A stretch of 64,000 nt of DNA from Brienomyrus brachyistius (GCF_023856365.1 NC_064541.1:25088214-25152213), one strand, 5' to 3'. Shown: positions 1-12,689, counted from the stretch's first letter. Notes: a model not told the origin generated them from the letters alone. A program made the numbers and translations.

Positions 1-309
1 TGTGAGTGATTTGTAAACTTACCTGTCTGTGCTACGGCTGATCATCTGTTAATAAATGTGGAACTTTTGTTCCTTTTTATAAAGACCTTCCTTCTTTTTG
101 TTATTAAATCCATGACCCAGCACACAAATCCTGTTGCAAAACAGAAGATCTAGATTCTTGTATTTGTCAGTGAGAAAAAGGAAAAACAGCAAGTGCATCT
201 CTGTAGTGACTATATTGGTGATGAATGATGGCTACAGGTCAAGTTTTGTCTGCTCTAATTGAGTCAGAAGCTGCAGAATACTGCACTTCTGGTGGGTGGT
301 ATAAGGCTC

Positions 310-545
310 AGCAGGTTAGGCCACTGTGCCTGTGATCGGGAGACCACTGTGCCTGTGATCGGGAGACCACTGTGCCTGTGATCGGGAGACCACTGTGCCT
401 GTGATCGGGAGACCACTGTGTCTGTGATCGGGAGACCACTGGTTTGAATTCTGTCCTTGGCAGCGCAGTCAATTTCCTCAACCAAGCCCCTTAACCTCTT
501 TAAAAATGTAGCTGGATGAATGGTTGACCCTGTGCTCTAAATACA
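310..545 (+). mobile_element. tRNA-headed SINE with internal tandem expansion
   Basis: A tRNA-like head (CCACTGTGCCTGTGATCGGG followed by the box B-like GGTTTGAATTC) resembles the head of the SINE at 37625-37862. The segment ahead of box B is expanded into a tandem array at 321-442. The 3' part is degraded. Confidence 0.5.
321..442. repeat. 23-bp minisatellite, about 5.3 copies
   Basis: The unit CCACTGTGCCTGTGATCGGG plus AGA repeats at 321, 344, 367, 390 and 413 with almost no change (one C-to-T in the fifth copy). It sits inside a SINE head, so it arose by slippage or unequal exchange within the SINE. Confidence 0.9.
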
Positions 546-3479
546 AGCATCCATATCACTTGCATATGTGTGTGTATCTCAGACAGGAGTGCAAGATGGG
601 ATACCTAAAATCTGAAGCATTCTGATATACTTGTGCAAATACAGCATCATTTCAACTGATACACACTCGTGAGGCCAAATGATGTACAGCTCTCGGTGAC
701 CAATATACCTGTTCTCTTTCTGACTGATTTTGTTATATTCTGTATGGCTACTTCCCATTGTGTTGGTGTGAGCCTCTACATACAAATAACAGGAGTTTGG
801 GAATTTCGAAGGAAGCTTTGAGTAAGCTAGTTGAAAATGTTAAATGAGATTAAATATATTTATTTTGACAAGTGAGTTCCCGAGGAAATTGTCCTGATTT
901 TAGCCTCTGAATTTATTGCGAGGTCTTGTGTGGATGCCTGGCCACCATCCTCACGCCTGTCGGAAGTCATATGAACTGAGCTGTGAACAGAGACGCTGTT
1001 CTGTTCGATCCAGAAAGAAGTCTGTGATTAAAAAAAGGAATGGAGTAGCAACATAATTAAAGGCTAAATGGAGCAAATATCGGTTTGTCCCAGATTTATG
1101 GTTATATACTCTTTGTAAAAGTGCTTTAAGTTAAAATAATGTGACTTGCTTTATAGAAAATAGTTATAATAATGTGTTGTTATAATAAAATGCTTAATTC
1201 ATCCTGCAAGCTGAAAAATTAAACATCTTTGATGGTCACCTTCAGTGGTGGGTTAGCATGCATATTCTATCTAGGTCATTTAACCTTCTAGGTAAAATAA
1301 AGGTTATCCATTTAAACAGAGAATGAAACTGTACAAAGCAAATAAATAAATAAATAAATATAATATCAACTTATTGATTCCCTTGGGGAAATTTTCTTTA
1401 TGCTTCCCCCAACTTGATCTCTGAAGGAGAGAAGCAAAATAAAAGTAATTAACCTGATTCTCTAGGAGCCTGGACACCGCAGTGTTAAGCCAAATTACTT
1501 CCCAGAAAAAGCTGAACTCAGACTTCCTGTAATTAGTCACTTTTGCAGGTTGTGACAGAACAGTTCTGGGATAGAGAAATGGCTGATCTTAATGTTGCCC
1601 AATTATATTCTAGCAGTCTAGACATAACAATCTACTACCTAGATATGTAAATATGGGAAGTATTTGAGGTTCATGTATGTCCATTATGCTCAGTTGTCCT
1701 GCACGCTGCCTTTCCTTATTATATTGAGACTACCTGTCCTTAATTATTCAATGCATACATTTATCCTCTTCCTGCCTTTGAACACTTGTGAGATATCGTG
1801 TACTTCTTGTCATTACAGTCTCTGCTTTGCTCAACTGCCTCTTCCCTGGCTTGTTTTTAATTTGATTCCGACTCTTGATTTTGTTTAGAATCTTTTTTTG
1901 TCTGCCTCACTAGTTTTTGTTTATCGACTCCAGTGTTGGATTATATCTCACATTCTGTCTGTCTGCCTGGTTTCCATCCCTGTTTTCTGGTTTTTAACTA
2001 CGAGTTTGGCTTATATCTTTAAAGATGTCTTGCTTTGCATTTGGTTTCAGGCTCCTCATCATTACAATGCAGCAGAGCTGTGCACATTTTTATAAAACTT
2101 TGTAACTAAAACAAATATGGAAATCTCATTGTCCACTTTTTCTGGTGTTTGAAGGCCCTAGTATTATTGTCTTACTGATGCTTATGAGTATGTTTACAAA
2201 GCATTCTTTTCTGGGATCAGGAATTTACAACAAAAATGAAATCTTCATATGATTTGCATAACTGGGTGTAAATTTTCAGTCTCTAGTAAACACACAAACA
2301 GTGGACAATGGCATCTGTATATCTCGTACACAACCCGATGCAGAGAGACAGAGACCTATGTGTTATCACACCTTTCCCATTTGAAGTATTGTACGTGTGT
2401 GGCGATCTATACAGGTGAGATCTCATTCCTGTCAGAACTCCCAACACAAACAGTGCAGTGTCTCATTAATTTTCTGAGGTGGATTGCTGTGAGCCCTACA
2501 GTGGTGTGCCCTTGACTTCATCTCTCTCTTCTGCAGACACAAGTCAGGCAGGACCTGAAAGAGGCGAGAAAATGACCCGACGCTGTCTGTTTTCTGGGTT
2601 TTTCCATGAAATTTTTAAAAAGTCAGTTGTGGAGAGAGCATGATTCCAAAGCTAATGTTCTTGTCATTTTAGGCTGCAGTGTCAGGCTGCAAGTATAACA
2701 AAACTTCAGTCTTTGTAGATCCAATTGCTCTCCTAGGAGACACACACAAATGTACAGGTAAGGCCAGTGTTTGGGGTTAACCATTTATCTGGCACCCCTG
2801 GAGTACTTGGCATTAAGGGCCTTGCTCAAGGACCCAGTAGTAATGTGACTATTGTGGCAACCTTCTAGGAAGTGACATATCTTCCTAACACAAATAGCAA
2901 TATGCAGTGATTATTCTCACAGCTAAACTACAGTATGAATATTCTACATTGGAGCATGACAGGGGGATGACAGTGTTTAATAAGACCCCATAACCTCATT
3001 TTAATAGAATATGAAGTATTTACAATGACCTTGTTCTGAGGATTGTAAAGTTATTTTCACATTTGGCGCATCATGAAACAAATACGTCAAAGGAAATCCC
3101 AAACTGTTGAGCAGTTGAAATCCTATATCAGGCAAGAATAGGACAACATTTCACTTTCAAAACTCCATCAACTTGTCTCATCAGTTCCTGAACAATTACA
3201 GAATGTTATTAAAAGAAGAGGTGATGCAACACAGTGGTAAACATGCCCCTGTCCCAAATTTTATGAAATGTGTTGCTGGCATCAAATTCAAATTGAGCAT
3301 ATATTTGTCATAAAACAATAACATTTCTCAGTTTCAAAATTTAATATATTGTCTTTGTTTTACTTTTAGTTGAATAGCCGGGGTTAAATTATGGAACAGT
3401 TTACAGAAGAATTAAAACAAAGTAAAAACATAAGTCAGTTTAAAAGAAAATACAAAGTACAAATTCTGAATAAATACAG
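546..3479. other. intergenic, no gene seen
   Basis: AT-rich sequence with only short, low-complexity ORFs lacking recognisable domains. There is an AATA run near 1340-1361. A weak SINE-like scrap lies near 2775-2865 (a TTAAGGGCCTTGCTCAAGG segment typical of fish SINE middles). I see nothing else that can be named. Confidence 0.6.
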
Positions 3480-3825
3480 TACAGGCCAAAAGTTTGGACA
3501 CACCTTCTCATTCAATGTGTTGTCTTTATTTTCATGACCATTGGTAGATTCTCACTGAAGGCATCAAAACTATGAATGAACACATATGGAGTTATGTACT
3601 TAACAGAAAAAGGTGACATAACTGAAAACATGTTTTATATGCTAGTTTCTTCAAAATAGCCACCCTTTGCTCTGATTACTGCTTTGCACACTTGCTAAAC
3701 ACCTCTGGGAATTCCTTCAAGACTGTTGGAAAACCATTTCAGGTGACTACCTCTTGAAGCTCATTGAGAGAATGCCAAGAGTGTGCAAAACAGTAATCAG
3801 AGCAAAGGGTGGCTATTTGGTGAAA
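3478..3825. mobile_element. Tc1/mariner-type element fragment
   Basis: It begins with CAGGCCAAAAGTTTGGACAC, the terminal inverted repeat start of a common fish Tc1-like family. Further in are two long inverted segments: GCCACCCTTTGCTCTGATTA near 3660 and its complement near 3795-3815. The opposite terminus is not found, so the copy is truncated or rearranged. No transposase ORF remains. Confidence 0.7.
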
Positions 3826-4276
3826 TATATGAAAATTAATAGTGGTTGGACAATATTAGTGAAAAGGTAGTATTGCAGTTTATTCAGACAAGTACAACTT
3901 GAAATGATGGAAGATATAAAAGTGAAGAAACAAGAAAGACAAACATAGTGGGCAATGCTAACAAAGCAGAGAAAATGCTGATCAAAAGTGCTTGAAGGAA
4001 GAGCGTTTAGTGGGAAAAAAAAAACTAGAAAGACTTGGAAAACAATAACGCTCTGAGGAGATACCTGAAGACATCCAGAGGAAGGTAATTTCACAGATGA
4101 GGGGGATATGCTAGAGAAGGCTCAATCACCAAGGCTGTAGGGTGTGGACAGAGGAACTCTTTCTTCAAAAGAGAAAGATCATAGACTGCAAATGCAATAG
4201 GGCTGAGAAAAGAAGATCAGACTGATAAAGGGGAAGCAAGACCATGTAAACCATGTAAGTGAAGAGATCCAAAATT

Positions 4277-4573
4277 TTACAGTGAGGAGACTGCCATACA
4301 ATTGATATGTAAGGAAATAGAGGTAACATTATAAAGGATGGATTTAAAACCAATGAGGTTGAGTTCAATTTTATCGCAGGTGAACTTCAGAAAGTTTCGG
4401 GTCTTTCGGGTCGTGACTGCAGATAGGTTTCCGCGTGGGGCATTGGTGGTGATGAATAGATTTAGTACTAGATAAATTTGGGTATTATCAGCATAACAGT
4501 GGAAACTGACATCGTCTAACTGTTGCTGAGGGGGAGGATGTATAAGAAAGAATTTCCCATGGTGCTTTATCAA
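4277..4573 (-). pseudogene. LINE reverse-transcriptase fragment
   Basis: A minus-strand reading contains FHCYADNTQIYL, close to the FHCYADDTQIYL catalytic motif of fish L2/Rex-like LINEs. The second catalytic Asp is Asn, and the surrounding reading is short and degraded. This is a dead scrap of a non-LTR retrotransposon; the clade is uncertain. Confidence 0.55.
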
Positions 4574-4734
4574 CTTCCTGACCTGTCTGTACTTGGATTA
4601 TGGATTCAGATCACAACATGGGTTTGGTTTTCTTTATCTGTATCTGCCTTATGACCTACTGCGTGTTTTTGGAAAACAACTCAAATGGTAGAGATATGGG
4701 AGGTAAACATGGTGTTACTGCAAATGGATCTCAT

Positions 4735-4885
4735 CATCACTGGTGGCTCAGTGGCCAGCACTGTTACCTCACATCACCAAGGTTGGGGGTTCATGTCCCT
4801 TCTTCATGTGGAGTGGGTCAGTGCCGAGACTGTTTGGGGGGGGGGGAGGTGCTGCACCTGGGGGGTTGGTATTATTCACATTATC
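4735..4885 (+). mobile_element. degraded SINE head
   Basis: A GGTGGCTCAGTGGCCAGCAC...CCTCACA...GGTTGGGGGTTCATG segment resembles the tRNA-like head of the better preserved SINE at 9430-9782. It includes a run of ten G at about 4838-4847. The 3' body is not recognisable. Confidence 0.45.
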
Positions 4886-4889
4886 GTTG

Positions 4890-6200
4890 ATGATTGAAAA
4901 AGGCACAATCAGGGAGACACTTTCAATAATTCAAGCAAAACAGGCAGATGCTCTGGCACCCCTCACCTTGCCTTGAACATCCCAGATGTGGAGGGACTTT
5001 TACACATTCTCCCTGTGTCACAGGGGTGTCTTCCTGCAGTCCACATTCATGAAGTTAGGATTTTGGCACCTCTAAACTTCCTACAGAATGTGCCCTCTGA
5101 TGGGACAGGATATACCCCAGCCTTGCATCCTGTGTTCCCTGAGGAAGGCTCCCGCAATCCTGACCAAGAAAATGGTTTGAAGATGGATATCTTACGATGT
5201 CCTCCATTTCGTTTGAGTCTGCCATATTCTATTTAACTAAATGGTCCAATTCCCAACCGTTTTATCAAATACATTTTTAAACAGTATGTGGTATTTCTTT
5301 GCATATACAGAGAGTGAAGTGGAATGTATTTTTTCTGATACAGTTCAATGTATTCATATAAAAGAATAAAGTAATTAAATTTAATGCAAACCATGCATAC
5401 TTAATGAGTGCTGCTTTTGTGGTTTGGGAATTCAGTCCAGATGTACTGACAGCGATCAGAGGCACGATTACATCTAGAAGGAGCTCTGACAGACATCGGC
5501 AACATCCACTTATTCACGTAAGAATTAACAGGTGTGTGTTTGAGACCCACTGAGGGAGTGGACAGGCAGATGCTAGCCTAAGACAGGTAGACACAGGGGA
5601 CAGAGGCTGTAGGTATAAAAGACCATGCAGGCAAGAAGGACTTTTAATTAAGAACCACTCTTTAGATAAAGCCACGGCGCACTATTATTTGTGTGATATA
5701 TCCATATTAATATGACCATTTTGTAACAAAACTGAAAAGGTGAGCATAGTATGAAACTGGAAAAAACACATCTTCTCTCTAAGTAATAGTATATTATTAT
5801 TAGGATTACATGTTAGTTTTTGTGCATAATATGTGAAAATTTGACTGTGAATCGATACGGTACAAAAATGATTTGACGACTGATCACGGGACGCCATTAC
5901 AATCGAAAACCTAAGATATACATGTAAATGTCATTAAAATCTCCAAAATTTCTTGTTTCCCAACAAACGTTTGATTTTATTATTCACCTAAAGCCAACAT
6001 TCATTTGGAATATTTCACAATAATAGTATTTGCAACTATATACCTTATTCCAGATGTAGGATTGGTTCGTACAATCACGAGTTCACTCTGCTCGTTTCTG
6101 ACTAAACCAATGAAGTATGTCATTAAGTATTTAAATTACTGTTAATTACCATATTGTACCAGCTAGGGTTTGAAAATAACACATTATTTGTAAAATAATA
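4890..6200. other. intergenic, no gene seen
   Basis: AT-rich sequence with short ORFs only. No domain, tRNA or clear repeat recognised. Confidence 0.6.
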
Positions 6201-6329
6201 TTACCTAGAATGTGTGCCTGCGTTTGTTATGCGTAATATATCTGTGTTTGCCTGTGTCATTTCCTAAACTGTCGAAGGCTGGGATTTATGGTGCTCGCTG
6301 CTTGCAACAGCAAATGACAGATACTCTTG

Positions 6330-6588
6330 GGGAGGGGGGATGCTCCATGAAACGGCTTAGCTTGTCTCCTCAAAGAGAGCCGAGCCTCCTCCTCCTGCCG
6401 ATGCGAACCAGACTTGCACTGAATCGACCCTCCTCCTACATACGTTAAACAGGCTTGCAGATGCAGGCGTGTGCGGGATACGCGCGGGGAATCGCGAGCG
6501 TGTCTCGCCTGGAGTTTGTCCGGAACGCGCTCGGCAGCTTGTGCTTTTAAACTGGAAGCCAACTGACGGAGCGGGGCGACGGACTGCG
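6330..6588 (+). promoter_or_regulatory. vwc2: candidate promoter and 5'UTR exon of vwc2
   Basis: The vwc2 coding exon begins with an acceptor, so a non-coding first exon is needed. Here a CpG-rich stretch, unusual in this AT-rich region, ends in GGACTGCG followed by GTAAGC at 6589, a strong donor. No long conserved ORF is present, which fits a 5'UTR. The intron would be about 13.7 kb. The link to vwc2 and the 5' boundary are inference. Confidence 0.4.
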
Positions 6589-7260
6589 GTAAGCGGAGCC
6601 TTTCTGCTTTTCATCAAATTCCTTATTTATTTGTAAATAGATACTTGGCAATGGCATATATCACACCAACATCTGGTTATTCACCGATATTTCGTACAAC
6701 TTCAACATTGGCGGCGTCAATCTTGCTTAATAGGAAATAATTATTACGTTCTAAGCTGTTCATTAGTCTAAACGGTTAATGACATGGTTTGTTTTTCTTA
6801 GTCTTCATATAGTGATAAAAGCAATATAAAAGTTATTAGAACGGGTCGACCTCGGCTCATATTGTTAATATATTTTTATATACCTAGCCAGTTTTCACCC
6901 GGGCGATAAGTAATCACTTGACAGAGGGTATTTTTTCCAAACTTTACAACGATAAAACCCAGCCTTGCTTCGTATGATAAGCGGTGCGCGGTAATACTCC
7001 GTCAGACAATCTTCATGTGTGAAGCTTATTCTGCTATCATTTCTTATGCATGGCACGTCGCGACCCACAGGTGCGAAAACAAACCTTACAAAGTGACACT
7101 AAAGCCATATCAGGAGCCCAGAAAACGGCGACGAACCGCAGCCAGCTTGTCGGGACGCCTAAGTTGTTCCCGTCGTGGTTCTAAAGCCGTGCCATCCGCG
7201 GTTCAGTGGCCATGAAATTCCTGCAGTGCACCGGAGCTTTTAAGTGCAGTACATGTTTGT
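6400..7260. promoter_or_regulatory. CpG-rich stretch
   Basis: CpG dinucleotides are frequent from about 6400 to 6600 (GATACGCGCGGGGAATCGCG and similar) and again from 6990 to 7210. The flanks on both sides are CpG-poor and AT-rich. This is the only such stretch upstream of vwc2 apart from the LTR element. It probably marks an active promoter region. Confidence 0.5.
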
Positions 7261-7654
7261 CTAAGTAAAAGAACAGCGAACGGGAGACCTGCCCAGCCAT
7301 CTATATTTGGATCGCTCATTTTAGTGATCAGTGCACTGCCGAAGACAAAAGAGACTATGGGATTGAGTGGGGTCTGTTCATAGTGTATGAGTTAGTTATA
7401 AAAGTCCTGATCGGTAACCCAGCATGTGGCAGCATCACCAGAGAGAGGTGGAGTAGCCAAGTAAACGTCCAGGAATAGCAGGTGATCACACTGGCCCTAA
7501 TTGCTTGGATTTTCATAGGACTTTAGCACAACATGCCTTACCTCAACAAAGAACTGGAAGATTCCCTGGGAACAGTACTTAAATATGTAATTGTGATATG
7601 TAAGGTTAAACTGGAAACTTTCTATAGTTCACCATTGGATTAACTCACTTTTCA

Positions 7655-7925
7655 AATGGTAAATGGACTGCATTTATATAGCGTTTTTCTATTCCTACGA
7701 GCACTCAAAGCGCTTTACATTTCATGCCTCACATTCACCCATCCACACGCACATTCATACACCGGTGGCGGAGGCTGCCATGCAAGGTGCCAACCTGCTC
7801 ACTAGGAGCAATTTGGGGTTCAATGTCTTGCTCAAAGGCACTTTGATGGAGTCAGGAGGAACCAGGGCTCGAACCGGCAACCCTCCAGTTGCCGAACGAT
7901 AGCACTACCTCCTGTGCCACCATCT
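7655..7925 (+). mobile_element. fish dispersed SINE-like repeat
   Basis: The segment runs from GTAAATGGACTGCATTTATA through AGCACTCAAAGCGCTTTACA and CAATTTGGGGTTCAATGTCT to GGGCTCGAACCGGCAACCCT. These blocks belong to a repeat very common in teleost genomes. Its right end contains a tRNA-like box B in reverse sense. A short ORF across it is incidental. Confidence 0.7.
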
Positions 7926-8388
7926 TTTCAACAGTTAAACGTATAGCTGCACAGGAGTAGTACAGACATTTAACATTGATTTCTTGTTATGCTGGCAAGT
8001 CATAGCATATTTAGGATTCTCAGATATCTCCGCTCACCATAGTCAGTCATATTTTTATATTTATTATAGAACCTGCAACCCTAACTAGGATAAGCAGTTA
8101 GAAGAATGATGGATTTACTTTAATTCTTATCAAATTTTGGTTTCTGGCTGTCACATCCAGCCCAGAATGCATTTCATTAGTTATCTGCTACAGATCTGGT
8201 TGTTCCCCATGGCTACATCCACCTAAAGAGCATTTTAATGCATAATCACTTACACTTACAATCAGTTTTTTTTAAGCATGTGCTAGTCGGTCTCCTTGCT
8301 CAGACTTGTGATTTTATTCTTTTCTATTTGGCCTTGGTGAGCTTGTCTCTTGCTTTGGTTTTCTGAATCTGTTTCTGATTTCTCAGCC

Positions 8389-8555
8389 AGAGGTGGAAAA
8401 TTCAAATCCAGAAAGTGAAAATCCAGACCAAGATTTTGTTTCAACCAATGAGCTGAGTACTCTGTGACTGTGACCCTTTATGCTCTACTGGTTGGTTGAA
8501 ACAAAATACTGGTCTGGATTTTTTCTTTCTGGGCATAAACTATCCACCCATGCTC
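8389..8555. mobile_element. MITE with long inverted arms
   Basis: The left arm (near 8415-8455: GAAAATCCAGACCAAGATTT, TGTTTCAACCAA) and the right arm (near 8488-8540: TTGGTTGAAACAAAATACTG, GTCTGGATTTTTTCTTTC) are inverted copies around a short centre. The ends CAGAGGTGG and CCACCCATG are also roughly inverted. It is a non-coding foldback DNA transposon; the superfamily is not certain, though hAT is plausible. Confidence 0.6.
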
Positions 8556-9429
8556 AGTTTTCTAGTTCTCTTTGGTTTTGCCATTTGGATTTGTTGAGGT
8601 TCTGACGTTTGGTTTATTTTTAGGTTTTGCTATGTGTCTAAGCTCAATTTCCTGATCTTGAACAGTTTTCTGAACTTGAATAACCCTGTCTTCTGCCTAA
8701 CTCATCTGTACTCAGAACTTCATCCACCTTGGTTGTGTGGTTTGTAGTCAGCAGTCAAAATCCTGTCAGCAGTAGGTACTTGGAGGCTCACCTGCTGAAG
8801 CAGGAAGGACTGACATGCAAAAAGCCTGGCCGCAGGGCTAGGGCAATGTCCAAGAAAAATGCAGTGTTTTAAATAAATCATATTGGGATAAACAATAATA
8901 TTGAAATCACCTGCTCACATACACATACACACCCAGAACCAAGTGGGGCAGTTTTTTAGCCAAGAAAAAAAAACGAAAAGAAAAGCTGGAGTTAAAACTT
9001 GCTGACTGGGAGGAAGGGGAGGGGCGCTAATTAGAAAAGCTCATTCTTGACTTTTAGTCTCTGTGGAAAAATAGAAAATGATCGATCAGCAGTGCGAATT
9101 TAAGTATGATTTGAAAACAGGACATCTAAAACTATCTGGAGGAGTGTTTCAGTTATTATACCACGTACCACATCGGAAAGTATTACGCCCTGTGTACCAC
9201 CATTACGTCGTTATACTTGATTGTAAAGGATAAAATACTGGGTAAGAGCTTCTGTTATATTCACTGCACAAGGGTTAATCTTAATTCTACAATGGTAATA
9301 AAAAAAAAATGCATTGCTTAAACATAAATATCAAAAGTACCGATCACTTTAATCAGTAGGTTAATGTGAATAACATACTAATACATATTAATACTTAATA
9401 TGTTAAATACATAAGTCAAGATAGTAAGA

Positions 9430-9782
9430 GGGTCAGCATGGTGGTGCAGTGGTTAGCACTGTTGCCTCACACCTCTGGGACCTGGGTTCGAGTCTCCGCC
9501 TGGGTCACATGTGTGCGGAGTTTGCATGTTCTCCCCATGTTGTCGTGGGGTTTCCTCCGGGTACTCCGGTTTCCCCCCAAAGTCCAAAAACATGCTGAGG
9601 CTAATTGGAGTCACTAAATTGCCTGTAGGTGTGCATGTGTGAATGAATGGTGTGTGAGTGTGCCCTGCGATGGGCTGGCCCCCCATCCTGGGTTGTTCCT
9701 GGTCTCGTGCCCATTGCTTCCAGGATAGGCTCCAGACCCCCTGCGACCCAGTAGGACAAGCGGTTTGGAAAATGGATGGAAG
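9430..9782 (+). mobile_element. near full-length tRNA-derived SINE
   Basis: The tRNA-like head has box A-like GTGGTGCAGTGGTTAGCAC and box B GGGTTCGAGTCTCC. The body includes GGAGTTTGCATGTTCTCCCC and GGGTTTCCTCCGGGTACTCC. The tail is GGATAGGCTCCAGACCCCCT, then ACAAGCGGTTTGGAAAATGG with ATGG repeats. This layout is a very common fish SINE with a LINE2-like tail. Minus-strand ORFs across it are incidental. Confidence 0.85.
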
Positions 9783-11235
9783 ATTTTTAGAGTTTTTTTG
9801 AAAAGACATTTCTGAATTGCCCTCAGGCGGTCTGAGAGTATTGTTAATTTCTCCAGAACAGCAGTATCCAGTTGTAACATATACAGGGTACAGTATAACA
9901 GATTGGGTCTGTCACCTCACCACTAGCTGTCTGTTCTTGTCTGCTGTATACGTAGCTTGAAATAGTTTACAAGACACCATGTAACCAGATGGAGATGCAT
10001 TTGAACATTAAGCAGTACATTTGTATGGATATGTTATTGTGGGAGGATTTGAAATCTTGGAAAGTAATATTTCATCTGGAACTAAACAGGGGCAGTGCAG
10101 CACAGCCTGACAAATTTCTCTCTCTCAGCCTGTGAAGCTGAGTTTATTTTTTAAATCAAGCCCATCCTGGTATTGGTATCTATCCAATTTTAGATGCTTA
10201 AATAAATTAAACTTGAAACAATTGAGGAGGTTGACATAAGGATTATTTAATTTGTTTTCAAAATAAAATCAATATTACTGAACTTTGCTCTTTGACGCAT
10301 ATGTTGTAGTTCTCAATTTTAGATACTTGCTCAATTAAAAAACAACAGCCCTCAATGTCCACAGGCCATATTTGAAACATTTTTTTGTGGAAATCCATCT
10401 ATGGATAAGTGGCCTTTCCACATCAGTGGTATCCACTGTAGAGAATGATATTGAAGGTTTTTATTTTTTTGTCGTCACCCTTCCCTTCGCTGCAGTTAAA
10501 GTGTTTCTTCAGTTATGGTGTCAATTCAGACACTTATCTCATCACAAGAATTCAAAATGTATTTGACAGATCTTTTTAAAACTGCAGACACATATGGATG
10601 AATTTCACATTTTTAGACCAATAACATGAAAAACGAATCAACACTACAAAGTAGAAGTAAATGGAAGGATGACTAGAGAAGACACTTGACCTTGAATTAT
10701 ATAGATGGTCATCTGGGGCCTACTTAATTTTGAGACAAACTACTCCAATATTAAAGTATTTAGTGGCGGAACATGAAAGAACAGGCACAGACGCAGATCT
10801 AATGAACCTGATTACATTGAGAAAAATCACACAAGGTTGATCTTATAATAAAGATTTTTTAGAGCAGTGTGGAGAGTTTTAAGGGGGCTCGAGATTAGGG
10901 GTTGAAGGGTATGGGAGAAGTAGGGATTAGATGGGGGGTGACAGGGTCGTCTGGGGGAATACATCGTTGTTGTTTCTACAGCATCTTGTTTCATGACTTA
11001 TGTAGGCATAATATACTTATGTAGGCATTTTCCAGTGGAGCATTTAAGATGAAATAACTTTTACTTAATACTGTGCAGTTTTAAGCTATGTACATACATA
11101 TCCCTGATGATTTTTTTTCCAAGTGTTCATATTATAAACTAGTTTGTTACATCTGTTTTTTATATTTATCATATTCCCTAGTTACTGCTGCTTAAACAAT
11201 TTTATTTTGTTATAAGGAATTTTGATAATTAAACA
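9783..11235. other. intergenic, no gene seen
   Basis: AT-rich sequence with no recognisable coding exon or well-preserved repeat. Confidence 0.6.
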
Positions 11236-11239
11236 GAAG

Positions 11240-11490
11240 TAAAACTTTCACAGTGGCACTATTAGTTCGATTCATGGCAGCTTTTTGTGAGGAAGTTTCA
11301 TGTTTTCTCTGCATTTGTCCTGGTTTCCTCCCACAGTTTGGAAAATTTCAGTCAGGTGAATTGTTGTCTATTTTGCCGTGTCGTGTGGTTGTGAGTCTCT
11401 GCCCTGCGATGGACTTGTATTATATCGTGCTTGTCCCTTGCCTCATGCCCTGCCCTTCCTGGTGTAGGATTCAGGCTTATTGCAGGATTG
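11240..11490 (+). mobile_element. degraded SINE copy
   Basis: Order and wording match the SINE at 9430-9782: TTCGATTCATGGCAGC, CATGTTTTCTCTGCAT, GGTTTCCTCCCACAGT, then GTGAGTCTCTGCCCTGCGAT. There are many substitutions, so this is an old copy. Confidence 0.6.
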
Positions 11491-12274
11491 TGATTTAGGC
11501 TGTAATATGACGATATTTCATGACAATGGAAAAATGTGTGTCATTTCATATTATGCTCTATTGTTTATGTTGTTGGGTTGCAAATCGCATTCTTTTAAGT
11601 CGCGCACGTTTTCAGTTATTTGGACAATGGGCGTGTCTACTAGATCCATACCACCTGCCTGATTTGTGCCTTTTTGAGCACATGTACACTGCATTTCCTT
11701 TTCTGACATGGTCCAATCCGTTTATCCTGGTGTTTTACAGCAGTCCATATTTACAACAGTATTTACAGCAGTCCATATTTATTGCTTGATTGTTTATTGG
11801 TTTGTTATTGGTTTTAATGATTCCACTGACTAAAAAAATGTGTTTTGTTTTGCATGTTGTCTTAAATGTTATTTAAGTGGTATTTTGGTATACTTATAGC
11901 TTTGGTTCACTCTGAACTAAAATAAAAATAACATACATTTCTCTAGTTGTTTGTCCTATAGGCAGGGACATGTATGGTCACCCCACTGTGACCTGGGCAC
12001 CTAATGAGACCCATAAACAGGTACCATACTGAATGTTTATAAAACTGAAAGATAGAACACCACGAAATCAAAATCAGAATATCTGATTGAATACCCCCTT
12101 TTGGGCTTGTGGAGATCACACACAACAGTCCATAAAATGAACCTTATATTGTCAAAATAAATATTTATACATTTTTACATTCAGATTTTATATTTTGGTA
12201 CATGCTTTATTGAACATTTGCACAAAAATTCTAAGTAAAAGGAGAAAAATAATCAAATATGAGTAAGTACTTTT

Positions 12275-12391
12275 TATTTATCCATACATTATCAGAACTG
12301 CTTACCCTATTCAGTGGTGTGGGGGATCCAGAGCCTATCCTGAAGGCTATGAGCACAAGGCAGGGAATAGCTCAGGGTGGGACACCAGTCC
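12275..12391 (-). mobile_element. SINE remnant, left part, split by the LTR element
   Basis: In reverse sense this is a SINE tail: CAGAACTGCTTACCCTATTC, then GAGCCTATCCTGAAGGCTAT, then GGTGGGACACCAGTCC. The expected continuation, AGTCCATTGCAGGG, resumes at 15084 on the far side of the LTR element. The host copy was therefore interrupted at AGTCC, which is duplicated (12387-12391 and 15084-15088). Confidence 0.75.
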
Positions 12392-12689
12392 TGTCACAGG
12401 ACGAGGTGAGCGATCGCGAGCAGAGCGGCGATCGTGCGGGTAAGGAGCAGGCAGGCAAGCGGGATATGGGGAAAACGGGGTTTTAATCAGGATATCCGGG
12501 GCAGGGAACACTGGACGGCAACAGACATCGGGAAACATCAATGACAGACAAGGCAAACAGGTAAGACCAGGACTTAAATACACAAGACTGATTGAAAGCA
12601 AACGGACACAGCTGGGTACAATCCGGGAAACACACGTGGGTAATCAGGGGGCGTGGCACACACGAGGAGCGGACGAGCCGGGCATGACA
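12392..12689 (-). repeat. 3' LTR of the young retrotransposon
   Basis: Near-identical copy of the 5' LTR, with the same TATTTAAG and ATTAAAA signals in element sense. It is bounded on the outside by the target duplication AGTCC (12387-12391). Confidence 0.88.

Noticed and set aside
4277..4573. Active LINE reverse transcriptase
   Set aside because: The catalytic motif reads YADN instead of YADD, the fragment is short, and no endonuclease or continuing frame is present.
6257..6617. ORFs across the CpG-rich stretch
   Set aside because: Arg/Ser/Ala-rich readings in several overlapping frames with no family match. They are better explained by base composition of a promoter/5'UTR.
7015..7215. 66-codon ORF in the CpG-rich region
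   Set aside because: No homology or splice context; likely a chance ORF in non-coding sequence near the promoter.
9430..9530. Possible tRNA gene from box A and box B motifs
   Set aside because: The motifs are followed by the body and tail of a SINE and no cloverleaf is formed. Other tRNA-like heads in the window have the same explanation.
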